Part shown: in pieces, positions 46,964-55,913 of the stretch | Layout of the letters: each line of letters begins with the position of its first letter | How positions within the stretch are numbered: position 1 is the first letter of the stretch | Source: Methylobacterium sp. Leaf118 | Lineage (GTDB): Bacteria > Pseudomonadota > Alphaproteobacteria > Rhizobiales > Beijerinckiaceae | NCBI RefSeq assembly: GCF_920984675.1 | Contig: NZ_CAKLBV010000014.1 | Coordinates: forward strand, 31,080 to 95,079 | DNA: 64,000 bases | Reading direction: 5' to 3' | The notes under the pieces: generated by a model | What the model was told of the DNA's origin: nothing | Databases searched by the model: none | Seen by the model: the letters and a program-made list of their open reading frames with translations, nothing else | Made by a program: the position numbers and the translations under genes

Positions 46964-47227
46964 GACCCTGCCGGGCGGGAGACCGCCCGTGCGCAGCGTC
47001 CATCCCTCGACGATTCCTACCCTGACGATCCCTGCCCGTCCGGCCCGGTTCGACCGCGCCGGACGTTGTTCGTCGATGGAACACGCCCGCTTCTCCACGG
47101 GGCGCGGTCGCCGATGCCTGTGCCGGGCCCATCGCGGGCGCGCGAGGTTGACGGCGGCGGGGCCGCGGGCCGATAGCGGCCGCAACCCTTTCGGCTTTGC
47201 CGCCCGCTCGAACAGCCTGCTCCGCCC

Positions 47228-49966
47228 ATGATGGACAAGACCTTCGACCCCGCTGCCGTCGAGGCGCGCGTCTCCGCGGCCTGGGAGCAGGCAGAGGCGT
47301 TTCGTGCCGGTCGCCCCGAGCGGGCGGGCGCCGAGCCCTACTGCATCATGATCCCGCCGCCGAACGTGACGGGCTCGCTGCATATGGGCCACGCCCTCAA
47401 CAACACGATCCAGGACATCCTCGCCCGGTTCGAGCGGATGCGCGGGCGCGACGTGCTGTGGCAGCCCGGCATGGACCATGCCGGCATCGCCACGCAGATG
47501 GTGGTCGAGCGCCGCCTCGCCGAGACGCAGCAGCCGGACCGGCGCACCCTGGGCCGTGAGGAATTCCTGCGCCGCGTCTGGGCCTGGAAGGAGGAATCGG
47601 GCGGGACCATCCTCGGCCAGCTGAAGCGGCTCGGGGCCTCCTGCGACTGGTCGCGGGAGCGCTTCACCATGGGCGCGACGGGCGCACCGGACGACCCCAT
47701 GGTCCGCGCGGTGACGAAAACCTTCGTCGACCTCTACGCCCAGGGACTGATCTACCGCGACAAGCGCCTCGTGAACTGGGACCCGAAGTTCCAGACCGCG
47801 ATCTCGGACCTCGAGGTCCAGCAGATCGAGACCAAGGGCCATCTCTGGCACTTCGATTATCCGGTCGTGGACGCGTCCGGCGCCGAGACCGGTGCAGTCA
47901 TCACCGTCGCCACCACGCGCCCCGAGACCCTGCTCGGCGACACCGCGGTCGCGGTCCATCCCGACGACGCGCGCTACACGGCGCTCGTCGGCCAGCGCGT
48001 GCGTCTGCCGCTCGTCGGCCGCCTGATCCCCATCGTCGCCGACAGCTATTCCGACCCGGAGAAGGGCACCGGCGCGGTCAAGATCACGCCCGCCCATGAC
48101 TTCAACGATTTCGAGGTCGGGCGCCGCAACGACCTCTCCGCCATCAACATCCTCGACGGCGAGGCGCGCATTCAGATCGCCGGCAACACCGCCTTCCTCG
48201 ACGGCGCCGCGCCGGAGGACGAGACGATGGCGCTGCACGGCCTCGACCGGGAGACGGCGCGCAAGGCCGTCGTCGCCCTGATGGAGGCGCGCGAGCGCCT
48301 GCGCGCCATCGAGCCGAACACCCACGCGGTGCCGCATGGCGACCGCTCGGGCGTCGTCATCGAGCCCTACCTCACCGACCAGTGGTACGTGAACGTCAAG
48401 CCGCTGGCCGAGCGCGCGCTCCAGGCCGTGCGCGACGGCCAGACCCAGTTCGTCCCCGAGAACTACGAAAAGATCTTCTTCCAGTGGCTCGAGAACATCG
48501 AGCCGTGGTGCATCTCGCGCCAGCTCTGGTGGGGCCACCAGATTCCGGTCTGGTACGATGCCGACGGCCAGTGGTTCGTGGCGAACAGCGAGGCGGAGGC
48601 CCAGGCGCAGGCCGACGCGAAGCACGGCCGGCCGGTCGCGCTCACCCGCGACCCGGACGTGCTCGACACGTGGTTCTCCTCGGCCCTCTGGCCGTTCTCG
48701 ACGCTCGGCTGGCCCGATGCCACCCCCGAACTCGCCCGCTTCTACCCGACCAACACCCTGGTGACCGGCAAGGACATCATCTTCTTCTGGGTCGCCCGGA
48801 TGATGATGATGGGCCTGCAGCTCACCGACCGCGTGCCCTTCGACACGGTCTACCTGCACACCCTCGTGCGCGACGAGAAGGGTGCCAAGATGTCGAAGTC
48901 GAAGGGCAACGTCGTCGATCCGGTCGCGCTCATCGACCGGTTCGGCGCCGACGCACTGCGCTTCACCCTCGCCGCGCTGGCCGCGCCCGGCCGCGACATC
49001 AAGCTCGGTCCCCAGCGGGTCGAGGGCTATCGCAACTTCGCGACGAAGCTCTGGAACGCCGCGCGCTTCGCCGAGCTGAACGGCTGCGAGCTCAAGGCCG
49101 AGTTCCGCCCCGACGCCGTCACGGAGACGCTGAACCGCTGGGCCCTGACCGAAGCCGCCAAGGCGGTCGCCGAGGTGGCGCAGGGCATCACGGTCTATCG
49201 CTTCAACGACGCGGCGGCCGCGGCCTACCGCTTCGTCTGGAACGTCTTCTGCGACTGGTACCTCGAACTGGCCAAGCCGGTGCTCCAGGGGGAGGGGGTC
49301 GATCCCGCCGCCCGCGCGGAGACGCAGGCCACGGTCGCCTATCTGATCGACCAGATCGCCCGGCTGTTGCACCCGTTCATGCCCTTCCTCACGGAGGAGC
49401 TGTGGGCGATCAAGGGCGAGGCGCTGCCGGAGACCCGCGGCCTGCTGGCGCTGGAATCCTGGCCCGACCTGTCCGGCCTCGCGGACGCGCAGGCCGAGGC
49501 CGAGATCGGCTGGCTCGTCGAGCTGATCTCCGAGGTGCGCTCGGCCCGGTCCGAGACCAACGTGCCGGCCGGCGCCCAGGTGCCGCTGGTGCTGATCGCC
49601 GCCGACGCGGCCGTGCGGGCCCGCGCCGAGCGCTGGAGCGAGACGCTGACCCGCCTCGCCCGCCTCTCGGGCATCGATTTCGCCGAGTCCGCCCCGCGGA
49701 ACGCGGTGCAGCTCCTCGTGCGCGGCAGCGTGGCGGCCTTGCCGTTGGAGGGCATCGTCGATCTCGCCGCCGAGGTCGCGCGCCTTAAGAAGGAGGCCGG
49801 CAAGGCCCGGGGCGAGATCGCCAAGCTCGACGGCAAGCTCAACAACGCCGACTTCGTCGCCCGCGCCCCCGAGGAGGTGGTCGACGAGCAGCGCGAGCGC
49901 CGCGAGGCCGAGGCCGCGCGCCTTGCCAAGATCGAGGAAGCGCTGGCTCGCCTCTCCGACGCGTGA
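47228..49966 (+). CDS. valS: Valine--tRNA ligase
   Basis: A 912-residue class I aminoacyl-tRNA synthetase that charges tRNA-Val. The HIGH motif appears as PPPNVTGSLHMGHALN (about residues 37-52), the editing CP1 domain contains VATTRPETLLGDTAVAVHP, and the KMSKS loop is KMSKSKGNVVDP (about 556-567). The WWGHQIPVWY segment is also typical. The C-terminal end (EVARLKKEAGKARGEIAKLDGKLNN) is the coiled-coil tRNA arm binding domain of ValRS. Two adjacent ATG codons start it at 47228/47231. The DUF2459 gene overlaps its stop by four bases. Confidence 0.97.
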   Translation: MMDKTFDPAAVEARVSAAWEQAEAFRAGRPERAGAEPYCIMIPPPNVTGSLHMGHALNNTIQDILARFERMRGRDVLWQPGMDHAGIATQMVVERRLAETQQPDRRTLGREEFLRRVWAWKEESGGTILGQLKRLGASCDWSRERFTMGATGAPDDPMVRAVTKTFVDLYAQGLIYRDKRLVNWDPKFQTAISDLEVQQIETKGHLWHFDYPVVDASGAETGAVITVATTRPETLLGDTAVAVHPDDARYTALVGQRVRLPLVGRLIPIVADSYSDPEKGTGAVKITPAHDFNDFEVGRRNDLSAINILDGEARIQIAGNTAFLDGAAPEDETMALHGLDRETARKAVVALMEARERLRAIEPNTHAVPHGDRSGVVIEPYLTDQWYVNVKPLAERALQAVRDGQTQFVPENYEKIFFQWLENIEPWCISRQLWWGHQIPVWYDADGQWFVANSEAEAQAQADAKHGRPVALTRDPDVLDTWFSSALWPFSTLGWPDATPELARFYPTNTLVTGKDIIFFWVARMMMMGLQLTDRVPFDTVYLHTLVRDEKGAKMSKSKGNVVDPVALIDRFGADALRFTLAALAAPGRDIKLGPQRVEGYRNFATKLWNAARFAELNGCELKAEFRPDAVTETLNRWALTEAAKAVAEVAQGITVYRFNDAAAAAYRFVWNVFCDWYLELAKPVLQGEGVDPAARAETQATVAYLIDQIARLLHPFMPFLTEELWAIKGEALPETRGLLALESWPDLSGLADAQAEAEIGWLVELISEVRSARSETNVPAGAQVPLVLIAADAAVRARAERWSETLTRLARLSGIDFAESAPRNAVQLLVRGSVAALPLEGIVDLAAEVARLKKEAGKARGEIAKLDGKLNNADFVARAPEEVVDEQRERREAEAARLAKIEEALARLSDA

Positions 49967-50682
49967 GGCGGCTCGCCCGCTTCGCCGGTCTCGGGATCGC
50001 CGCGCTCGCCGTCCTCCTCGTGCTCGTCACGGTCTGGACGGCGAAGCCCGGCGACCCGGCGCTCTACCCGGCGCGGGAGCCCGACGCCGAGACGGTGCTC
50101 CTCGTCAGCCATGGCTGGCATTCCGGCCTCGTGCTGCGCCGCGACAGCCTGACCGGGGCGGGAGCCGGCGCCGCTTTGCGCACCATCGCGACGCGCTTCC
50201 GCGATTTCCCGGAGATCGAGGTCGGCTGGGGCGAGGCCCGCTTCTACCGCGCGACCCCGACGCTCGCGGCCTTCGATGCGAGCCTCGCCCTGAAGGCCCT
50301 GTTCACGCTGGGCGGCCGCGACGGCGTGATCCAGGTGGTCGGCCTCGAACGCCCCGCCCGCGCGAGCTTTCCGAGCGCCGACATCGTGCCGGTGCGCGTG
50401 TCGCGCGCCGGCCTCGCCCGGCTGATCGCACGCCTCGACGCGAGCTTCCGCCTCACCGACGGCCAGCCCGTGGATGTGGGGCCGGGCCTCTATGGGCCGA
50501 GCCTGTTCTACGCGGCGGAGGGACGCTTCTCCTACGCCAATGTCTGCAACCACTGGTCCGCGAACCTGCTCAACGCCGCGGGCGTGCCGGTGACCCCGGT
50601 GCTCGCCACCCATCCACTGGGGTTGTTGGCGGATCTGCGGTGGCGGGCGGCGTTTAATTCCAATCATCTTATAATGAATTAG
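49963..50682 (+). CDS. TIGR02117/DUF2459 family protein
   Basis: A 239-residue protein, GTG start in the valS stop. One N-terminal membrane anchor (FAGLGIAALAVLLVLVTVW), then the family's VLLVSHGWHSGLVLRRD, EIEVGWGEARFYR and YAEGRFSYANVCNHWSANLL-type ending (here YAAEGRFSYANVCNHWSA). The family is known as a urease-associated or lipoprotein-like protein of unknown biochemical role; conserved His, Trp, Asn and Cys hint at an enzyme of periplasmic face. Coupling to valS seems to be by position only. Confidence 0.85.
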   Translation: MRRLARFAGLGIAALAVLLVLVTVWTAKPGDPALYPAREPDAETVLLVSHGWHSGLVLRRDSLTGAGAGAALRTIATRFRDFPEIEVGWGEARFYRATPTLAAFDASLALKALFTLGGRDGVIQVVGLERPARASFPSADIVPVRVSRAGLARLIARLDASFRLTDGQPVDVGPGLYGPSLFYAAEGRFSYANVCNHWSANLLNAAGVPVTPVLATHPLGLLADLRWRAAFNSNHLIMN

Positions 50683-50949
50683 AGTCGATTACCTGGGACC
50701 CGTCCATAGTCCAATCTATTCAGGATACTTTATTTGCAAACACAGTCGAACTCAAGAAACATGCCTCGGAAAAGCTGATTACTCGATTATATTATAGTTA
50801 GATTGTCTTTTTAGCGACACCGTCTGTTGCAGATTGATCGCATGTTCACGCCATCGCTGAAACCTTCTCGCTTTTTCGCGCCCCCGACTTCAACCTACAG
50901 ATATGACGCCTTATAGGACGAGCGATTATTCGTCCCGCAGGTTCCAGTC
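50683..50949. other. AT-rich intergenic region before RTX gene
   Basis: About 270 bases with far lower GC than both sides, rich in TATAT and TTAGATTG-type strings (50790-50812). It must hold the promoter of the RTX gene. TATATT and TATTAT occur near 50790 but I find no matching -35 at the right spacing. The composition looks foreign, like silencer-bound promoters of surface protein genes. Confidence 0.45.
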
Positions 50950-53900
50950 ATGGCCACAACCGACACCACCAAGCCGGTCCTGACGTCGCTCGTTCTGCCG
51001 AAAACAATCGACGTGACCAAGGCCGATGTAAGAGTCACGGCAACCGTGGGCGCGACGGACGCAGGGCTCGGGGTCGATTTTGTCTCGATACGCCTCGACA
51101 GCAACTATCAGTCCACCTACGGGCGCTCAAGCACCTTCTTCTTATCCGGTAGCACCGACCCTTTCGCAGATGGCCGGTCATCGACAACCGAAGTGTTCAC
51201 ACGCGACACTGCGTCGGGCACCTACGGCATCGAGGCGGTGACCGTCTACGACAAGGCCGGAAACTACACGATCTACGACAAAGACGACCTTGTCCGCCTC
51301 GGTTTCCAGACCTCCTTCACGGTCAAAGGTGCCGTGGCCGATACAACCAAACCGGTCCTGACGTCGCTCGCTTTGCCGAAAACAATCGACGTGACTAAGA
51401 CCGATGTGAGTGTCACGGCAACGGTGGGTGCGACGGACGCAGGGCTCGGGGTCGATTTTGTATCGATACGCCTCGACAGCAACTATCAGTCCACGTATGG
51501 GCGCTCAAGCACCTTCTACTTTTCCGGCAGCACCGACCCTTTCTCAGATGGCCGTTCATCGACAACCGAAGTGTTCACACGCGACACCGCGTCGGGCACC
51601 TATGGCATCGAGACGGTGACCGTCTACGACAAGGCCGGAAACTACACGATCTACGACAAAGACGACCTCATCCGCCTCGGCTTTCAAACCTCCTTCACGG
51701 TTAAGGGAGCCGTGGCCGATACAACAAAACCTGTCTTGACCTCGCTCGTACTGCCGAAGACAGTCGATATCTCGCAGGGCAACACCGAAGTTACAGCAAG
51801 CGTTGGCGCGACGGATTCAGGACTCGGGGTCGATTTTGTTTCGATTCGTCTGAGCAGCAGCTATCAGTCCACCTACGGACGCTCAAGCACCTTCTACTTT
51901 TCCGGCAGCACCGACCCTTTCTCAGATGGCCGGTCATCGACAACTGAGGTGTTTACACGCGACACCGCGCCGGGCACCTACGGCATCGAGACGGTCACCG
52001 TCTACGACAAGGCCGGTAACTACACGATCTACGACAGAGACGACCTCATCCGGCTCGGCTTCCAAACTTCCTTCACCGTCACCGACGTGACGAAAATCAA
52101 TGGCACGAGCGGCGACGATGCCCTCACGGGCACCGAGACAGCCAACATCATCAATGGGCTGGCTGGGGCTGACACGATGAAGGGCCTCGGCGGCAACGAC
52201 GTCTATTATGTCGACACCCTTGGTGACCGCGTCATTGAGGCCGCGGGCAAGGGCAGCGACAAGGTCCTGACCAGCGTTAGCTACGCCTTACAGGACGGCC
52301 AGGAGATCGAGACTTTCGCCACCACCGACAGGGCCGGCACGGCCGCCCTCGCGCTCACCGGCAATGCCTTCGCCCAAAGTCTTACGGGCAATGCGGGCGA
52401 CAATCACCTCGACGGCGGCGGTGGCGCTGATACGATGACCGGTCTCGGCGGCAACGACACCTACCTTGTCGACAGCGCCGGGGACCGCGTCGTCGAAGCG
52501 TTCGGCCAGGGGCAGGACACCGTCCTGACCAGCGTCAGCTACGCCTTGCAGGCCGGCCAGGAGATCGAAGCGCTCGCCGCCGCGGACAAGGCCGGCACGG
52601 CGGGCCTCAGCCTCACGGGCAGTGCCTATGCCCAATCCATCAGGGGCAATGCCGGCGACAACCGCCTCGATGGCGGCGGCGGCGCCGACACGCTGACCGG
52701 TCTCGGCGGCAACGACACCTACCTTGTCGACAACGCCGGGGACCGCGTGGTCGAGACGTTCGGCCAGGGGCAGGACACCGTCCTGACCAGCGTCAGCTAC
52801 ACCCTGCAGGCCGGTCAGGGGATCGAGGCGCTCGCCGCCGCGGACCAGGCCAGCCGAACCGCGCTGACGCTCACCGGCAACGCCTACGCTCAGACCCTCA
52901 CGGGCAATGCCGGCGCCAATCGGCTCGACGGCGGCAGTGGCGCCGACACGATGGCCGGCCTCCGTGGGAACGACACCTACCATGTCGACCATGTTGGGGA
53001 CCGCGTCGTCGAGGCCGCGGGCGAGGGCTGGGACGTCGTGCTGACCCGGGTCAGCTTCGCGCTGCAGGCCGATCAGGAGATCGAGGCCTTCGCCACCGCG
53101 GAGGCAGGCAGCACGGCCGCCCTCGCGCTCACCGGCAACGCCTACGCTCAGACCCTCACGGGCAACGCGGGCGACAACCGCCTCGACGGCGGCGGCGGCG
53201 CCGACAAGCTGGTCGGCCTGTTCGGCAACGACACGTACTACGTCGACCATGCCGGCGACCGCGTCGTCGAGGCGGTCGGCCAGGGGCGCGACACAGTACG
53301 AACCCAGATCAGCTACACCTTGCAGGCCGAGCAGGAGATCGAGGCCCTCGCCGCTGCGGACAAGGCCGATGCGGCGGCCCTGACGCTCGTCGGCAACGAG
53401 TTCGGCCAAGCCCTGACGGGCAATGCCGGACACAACACCCTCGACGGCCGGGGCGGGGCCGACACGATGGCAGGCCTCGACGGCGACGATCTCTATGTCG
53501 TCGACGAAGCGGGCGACCGGATCGTCGAAGCCATGGGGCAGGGACGCGACACGGTGCTGACCTCCATCAGCTACGCGCTCCAGGCCGGTCAGGAGGTCGA
53601 GGCGCTCGCGGCGGCGAGCCTGACCGGCACGGCGGCTCTGAACTTGACGGGCAATGCGTTCGGGCAGAGTCTCACTGGCAATGCCGGCAGCAACATCCTG
53701 AAGGGGCTGGGCGGCTCGGACACCTTCCTGTTCCAGGCCACCCTCAGCGCGCGCAACGTCGATCGCATCGCCGATTTCACCGTCTCCTCCCTGCCGGATC
53801 ACGACGCGATCCAGTTGTCGAAGGCCGTCTTTGCGACCTTGGACGTCGGCTCCCTGGCCGAGCACGCCTTCAAGGACCTTGCGACGGTCGGCGCCACGGT

Positions 53901-54048
53901 CGATGCGGACGACCGCATCCTCTACGACGCCCGCACCGGCGCGCTCGCCTACGACGCGGACGGCAGCGGTACCGGCGCGAAGGCCGTCACCTTCGCCGTC
54001 CTCGACAACCGCGCCGCGCTCACCCATGCGGACCTGTTCGTCGTGTGA
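50950..54048 (+). CDS. RTX-type secreted repeat protein
   Basis: A 1032-residue protein without classical signal peptide. Residues 5-380 are three 126-residue copies of an Ig-like unit (TTKPVLTSL..P, then VDFVSIRL, YGRSSTF, YGIE.VTVYDKAGNYTIYD). Residues about 385-920 hold six 86-residue units, each with RTX-type Gly/Asp loops (LDGGGGADTMTGLGGNDTYLVD) and a spacer strand (VLTSVSYALQAGQEIEAL). The last 110 residues (GGSDTFLFQATLSARNVDRIADF) are the typical type I secretion end. It should leave the cell through a T1SS and fold with calcium outside, acting as adhesin or surface coat. No T1SS genes are adjacent. Confidence 0.85.
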   Translation: MATTDTTKPVLTSLVLPKTIDVTKADVRVTATVGATDAGLGVDFVSIRLDSNYQSTYGRSSTFFLSGSTDPFADGRSSTTEVFTRDTASGTYGIEAVTVYDKAGNYTIYDKDDLVRLGFQTSFTVKGAVADTTKPVLTSLALPKTIDVTKTDVSVTATVGATDAGLGVDFVSIRLDSNYQSTYGRSSTFYFSGSTDPFSDGRSSTTEVFTRDTASGTYGIETVTVYDKAGNYTIYDKDDLIRLGFQTSFTVKGAVADTTKPVLTSLVLPKTVDISQGNTEVTASVGATDSGLGVDFVSIRLSSSYQSTYGRSSTFYFSGSTDPFSDGRSSTTEVFTRDTAPGTYGIETVTVYDKAGNYTIYDRDDLIRLGFQTSFTVTDVTKINGTSGDDALTGTETANIINGLAGADTMKGLGGNDVYYVDTLGDRVIEAAGKGSDKVLTSVSYALQDGQEIETFATTDRAGTAALALTGNAFAQSLTGNAGDNHLDGGGGADTMTGLGGNDTYLVDSAGDRVVEAFGQGQDTVLTSVSYALQAGQEIEALAAADKAGTAGLSLTGSAYAQSIRGNAGDNRLDGGGGADTLTGLGGNDTYLVDNAGDRVVETFGQGQDTVLTSVSYTLQAGQGIEALAAADQASRTALTLTGNAYAQTLTGNAGANRLDGGSGADTMAGLRGNDTYHVDHVGDRVVEAAGEGWDVVLTRVSFALQADQEIEAFATAEAGSTAALALTGNAYAQTLTGNAGDNRLDGGGGADKLVGLFGNDTYYVDHAGDRVVEAVGQGRDTVRTQISYTLQAEQEIEALAAADKADAAALTLVGNEFGQALTGNAGHNTLDGRGGADTMAGLDGDDLYVVDEAGDRIVEAMGQGRDTVLTSISYALQAGQEVEALAAASLTGTAALNLTGNAFGQSLTGNAGSNILKGLGGSDTFLFQATLSARNVDRIADFTVSSLPDHDAIQLSKAVFATLDVGSLAEHAFKDLATVGATVDADDRILYDARTGALAYDADGSGTGAKAVTFAVLDNRAALTHADLFVV
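50962..52089 (+). repeat. Three 378-bp tandem repeats
   Basis: Copies begin at 50962, 51340 and 51718, exactly 378 bases (126 residues) apart, and are nearly identical in DNA, particularly copies 1 and 2. The third diverges at its start (DISQGN.EVTASVGATDSG). Recent duplication or gene conversion is likely. Confidence 0.9.
52183..53730 (+). repeat. Six 258-bp RTX repeats
   Basis: The G-L-G-G-N-D-type segment recurs at 52183, 52441, 52699, 52957, 53215 and 53473, exactly 258 bases (86 residues) apart; a partial unit ends the row before the C-terminal domain. Copies 2 and 3 are the most alike. The exact period shows growth by tandem duplication. Confidence 0.9.
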
Positions 54049-54167
54049 GCCAAATCTGTCCAAACCGTAACCTGCGCGCCACCCGGGCGTCAGGCGCTCC
54101 TCTCTAGGACTTGTGCTCACGGGCCGCTTCCCTGCGGCCCCGAGCCATTGTCCGGAGAGACCGTTCC

Positions 54168-55682
54168 ATGACCCTGACCGTTCGCCGCCGCGCCCTCGCC
54201 TCCGTCGCCGCGGCCGCCCTGGTCGCGGGCGGGGCGGCGGGCTTCGGGCTCGCCGAGACCGCGAGCCCGGCCTATGCCCAGGCCCTGCCGCAGACCCCGA
54301 TCACCGCCCCCCAGCATCCGCCCGGCTCCTTCGCCGACGTCGTCGACAAGGTAAAGCCCGGCGTGGTGGCCGTGAAGGTGAAGCTCGACGCGGATGCGAG
54401 CGACGACGACGACGACACGCCCGGCCGCGGCAACCTCCAGCAGGTGCCGCCGCAGCTGCGCGAGTTCTTCAAGCGCTTCGGCCAGAACGGCCCGCAGGGC
54501 CGCGGCGCGCCGCAGCAGCGCGGCGAGCGCGGCGCGGTGGGCTCGGGCTTCATCATCTCGGCGGACGGCTACGTGGTCACCAACAACCACGTCGTCGACA
54601 AGGCCAAGACCGTGCAGGTGACCCTCGACGACAACCGCACCGTCGATGCCAAGGTGATCGGCAAGGACGCCAAGACCGACCTCGCCTTGCTCAAGATCGA
54701 CGAGAGCGGCACCCTCCCTTACGTCCAGTTCGGCAAGAGCGCACCGCGGGTCGGCGACTGGGTGGTGGCGATCGGCAATCCGTTCGGCCTCGGCGGCACG
54801 GTCACGGCCGGCATCGTCTCGGCCCGCGGACGCGACATCGGCGCCGGCCCCTATGACGACTTCCTGCAGATCGACGCGCCGATCAACAAGGGCAATTCCG
54901 GCGGGCCGACCTTCAACGTCAACGGCGAGGTCGTCGGCGTGAACACGGCGATCGCCTCCCCCTCCGGCGGCTCGGTCGGCCTCGCCTTCGCGATCCCCGC
55001 CGAGACCGTGCAGACCGTGGTCGAGCAGCTCCGCTCCGAGGGCAAGGTGGTGCGCGGCTATCTCGGCGTGCAGGTCCAGCCGGTGACGAAGGACATCGCC
55101 GAGGGCCTCGGCCTGGCCAAGGCGAAGGGCGCCCTCATCGATCACGCCGAGAACGGCACGCCCGCCGCCAAGGCGGGGCTGAAATCGGGCGACGTGATCG
55201 AGTCGGTGAACGGCAACCCCGTCAACGACGCCCGCGAGCTGTCGCGCCGCATCGCCGGCCTGAAGCCCGGCACCGCGGTGAAGCTCGCCTACCTGCGCGA
55301 CGGCAAGAGCGACACCGCGACCGTCGAGCTCGGCACGCTGCCGACCGACAGCCGGGTCGCGAGCCGCAGCGACAGCGACAGCGATATCGGCAGCGGACAG
55401 GCCCGGCTCGGCCTCAGCCTCGCCCCGGCGGGCGATGTCGGCCTCGGCGAGGGCGTGGCGGTGATGGAGGTCGATCCGACCGGCCCGGCCGCCGCCAAGG
55501 GCATCGAGCAGGGCGACGTGATCCTGGATGTCGCCGGCGCCAGCGTCTCGAAGCCCTCCGAGGTCCAGGCGCAGATCCGCACCGCGGAAACCAATGGGCG
55601 CAAGGCGGTGCTGATGCGCGTCAAGAGCGCCAAGGGCCAGACCCGCTTCGTCGCGGTGGCGCTCGCCAAGAAGGAGGGCTGA
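54168..55682 (+). CDS. DegP/Do-family periplasmic serine protease
   Basis: A 504-residue Do-type protease/chaperone. Signal peptide to about residue 38 (ending SPAYA). Catalytic triad in VVTNNHVV (His), KTDLALLK (Asp) and INKGNSGGPTFN (Ser). Two PDZ domains follow: VRGYLGVQVQPVTKDIA and RLGLSLAPAGDVGLGEGVAV. An acidic linker (DASDDDDDTP) and Gln/Arg-rich LA loop lie before the protease core. It refolds or degrades damaged envelope proteins. Start ATG 54168 follows GGAGAG; a strong terminator follows the gene. Confidence 0.95.
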   Translation: MTLTVRRRALASVAAAALVAGGAAGFGLAETASPAYAQALPQTPITAPQHPPGSFADVVDKVKPGVVAVKVKLDADASDDDDDTPGRGNLQQVPPQLREFFKRFGQNGPQGRGAPQQRGERGAVGSGFIISADGYVVTNNHVVDKAKTVQVTLDDNRTVDAKVIGKDAKTDLALLKIDESGTLPYVQFGKSAPRVGDWVVAIGNPFGLGGTVTAGIVSARGRDIGAGPYDDFLQIDAPINKGNSGGPTFNVNGEVVGVNTAIASPSGGSVGLAFAIPAETVQTVVEQLRSEGKVVRGYLGVQVQPVTKDIAEGLGLAKAKGALIDHAENGTPAAKAGLKSGDVIESVNGNPVNDARELSRRIAGLKPGTAVKLAYLRDGKSDTATVELGTLPTDSRVASRSDSDSDIGSGQARLGLSLAPAGDVGLGEGVAVMEVDPTGPAAAKGIEQGDVILDVAGASVSKPSEVQAQIRTAETNGRKAVLMRVKSAKGQTRFVAVALAKKEG

Positions 55683-55742
55683 TCCCCGAACGCGCGGGGC
55701 CGCCACGGCCCCGCCGCTCTCTGACTTCGCCTCCCCCCTTCG

Positions 55743-55770
55743 CGCCCGCTCGCCCGAGCGGGCGTTTTTT
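55743..55770 (+). terminator. Intrinsic terminator after Do protease gene
   Basis: CGCCCGCTC-GCCC-GAGCGGGCG followed by six T: a nine-base-pair perfect GC stem (ten counting the closing pair), loop of four, and T-run. It ends the protease transcript and isolates the promoter of the OmpA cluster. Confidence 0.9.
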
Positions 55771-55826
55771 GTCCTGCGGTCCCGCCCGGTGTGACCCTGA
55801 TGCAACGCCCTGGCGCGGCAGATTTT

Positions 55827-55896
55827 AACCTCAGGTAAATCTCTTACGATTTGTTGACGTTGAGTTAACTCACGATCTATCTCGCGACCTGAGGTT
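55827..55896 (+). promoter_or_regulatory. Promoter region with palindromic operator candidates
   Basis: TTGACG (55854-55859) is followed after 17-18 bases by CTATCT/TATCTC (55877-55883). The spacer holds a perfect 12-base palindrome TGAGTTAACTCA (55861-55872). Two copies of the dyad ACCTNAGGT flank this: AACCTCAGGT (55827-55836) and its exact reverse complement ACCTGAGGTT (55887-55896), centres 60 bases apart. This suggests a regulated promoter of the downstream envelope cluster. No binding protein is known to me. Confidence 0.5.
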
Positions 55897-55913
55897 GGGT
55901 CGGGGGTGATCCG

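Noticed and set aside
46562..49372. A 936-residue open frame on the minus strand of valS
   Set aside because: valS on the plus strand is certain by its motifs; the reverse frame is an artefact of third-position GC bias.
52288..54120. A 610-residue minus-strand frame across the RTX repeats
   Set aside because: It only mirrors the repeat periods of the RTX gene and overlaps its C-terminal secretion domain.
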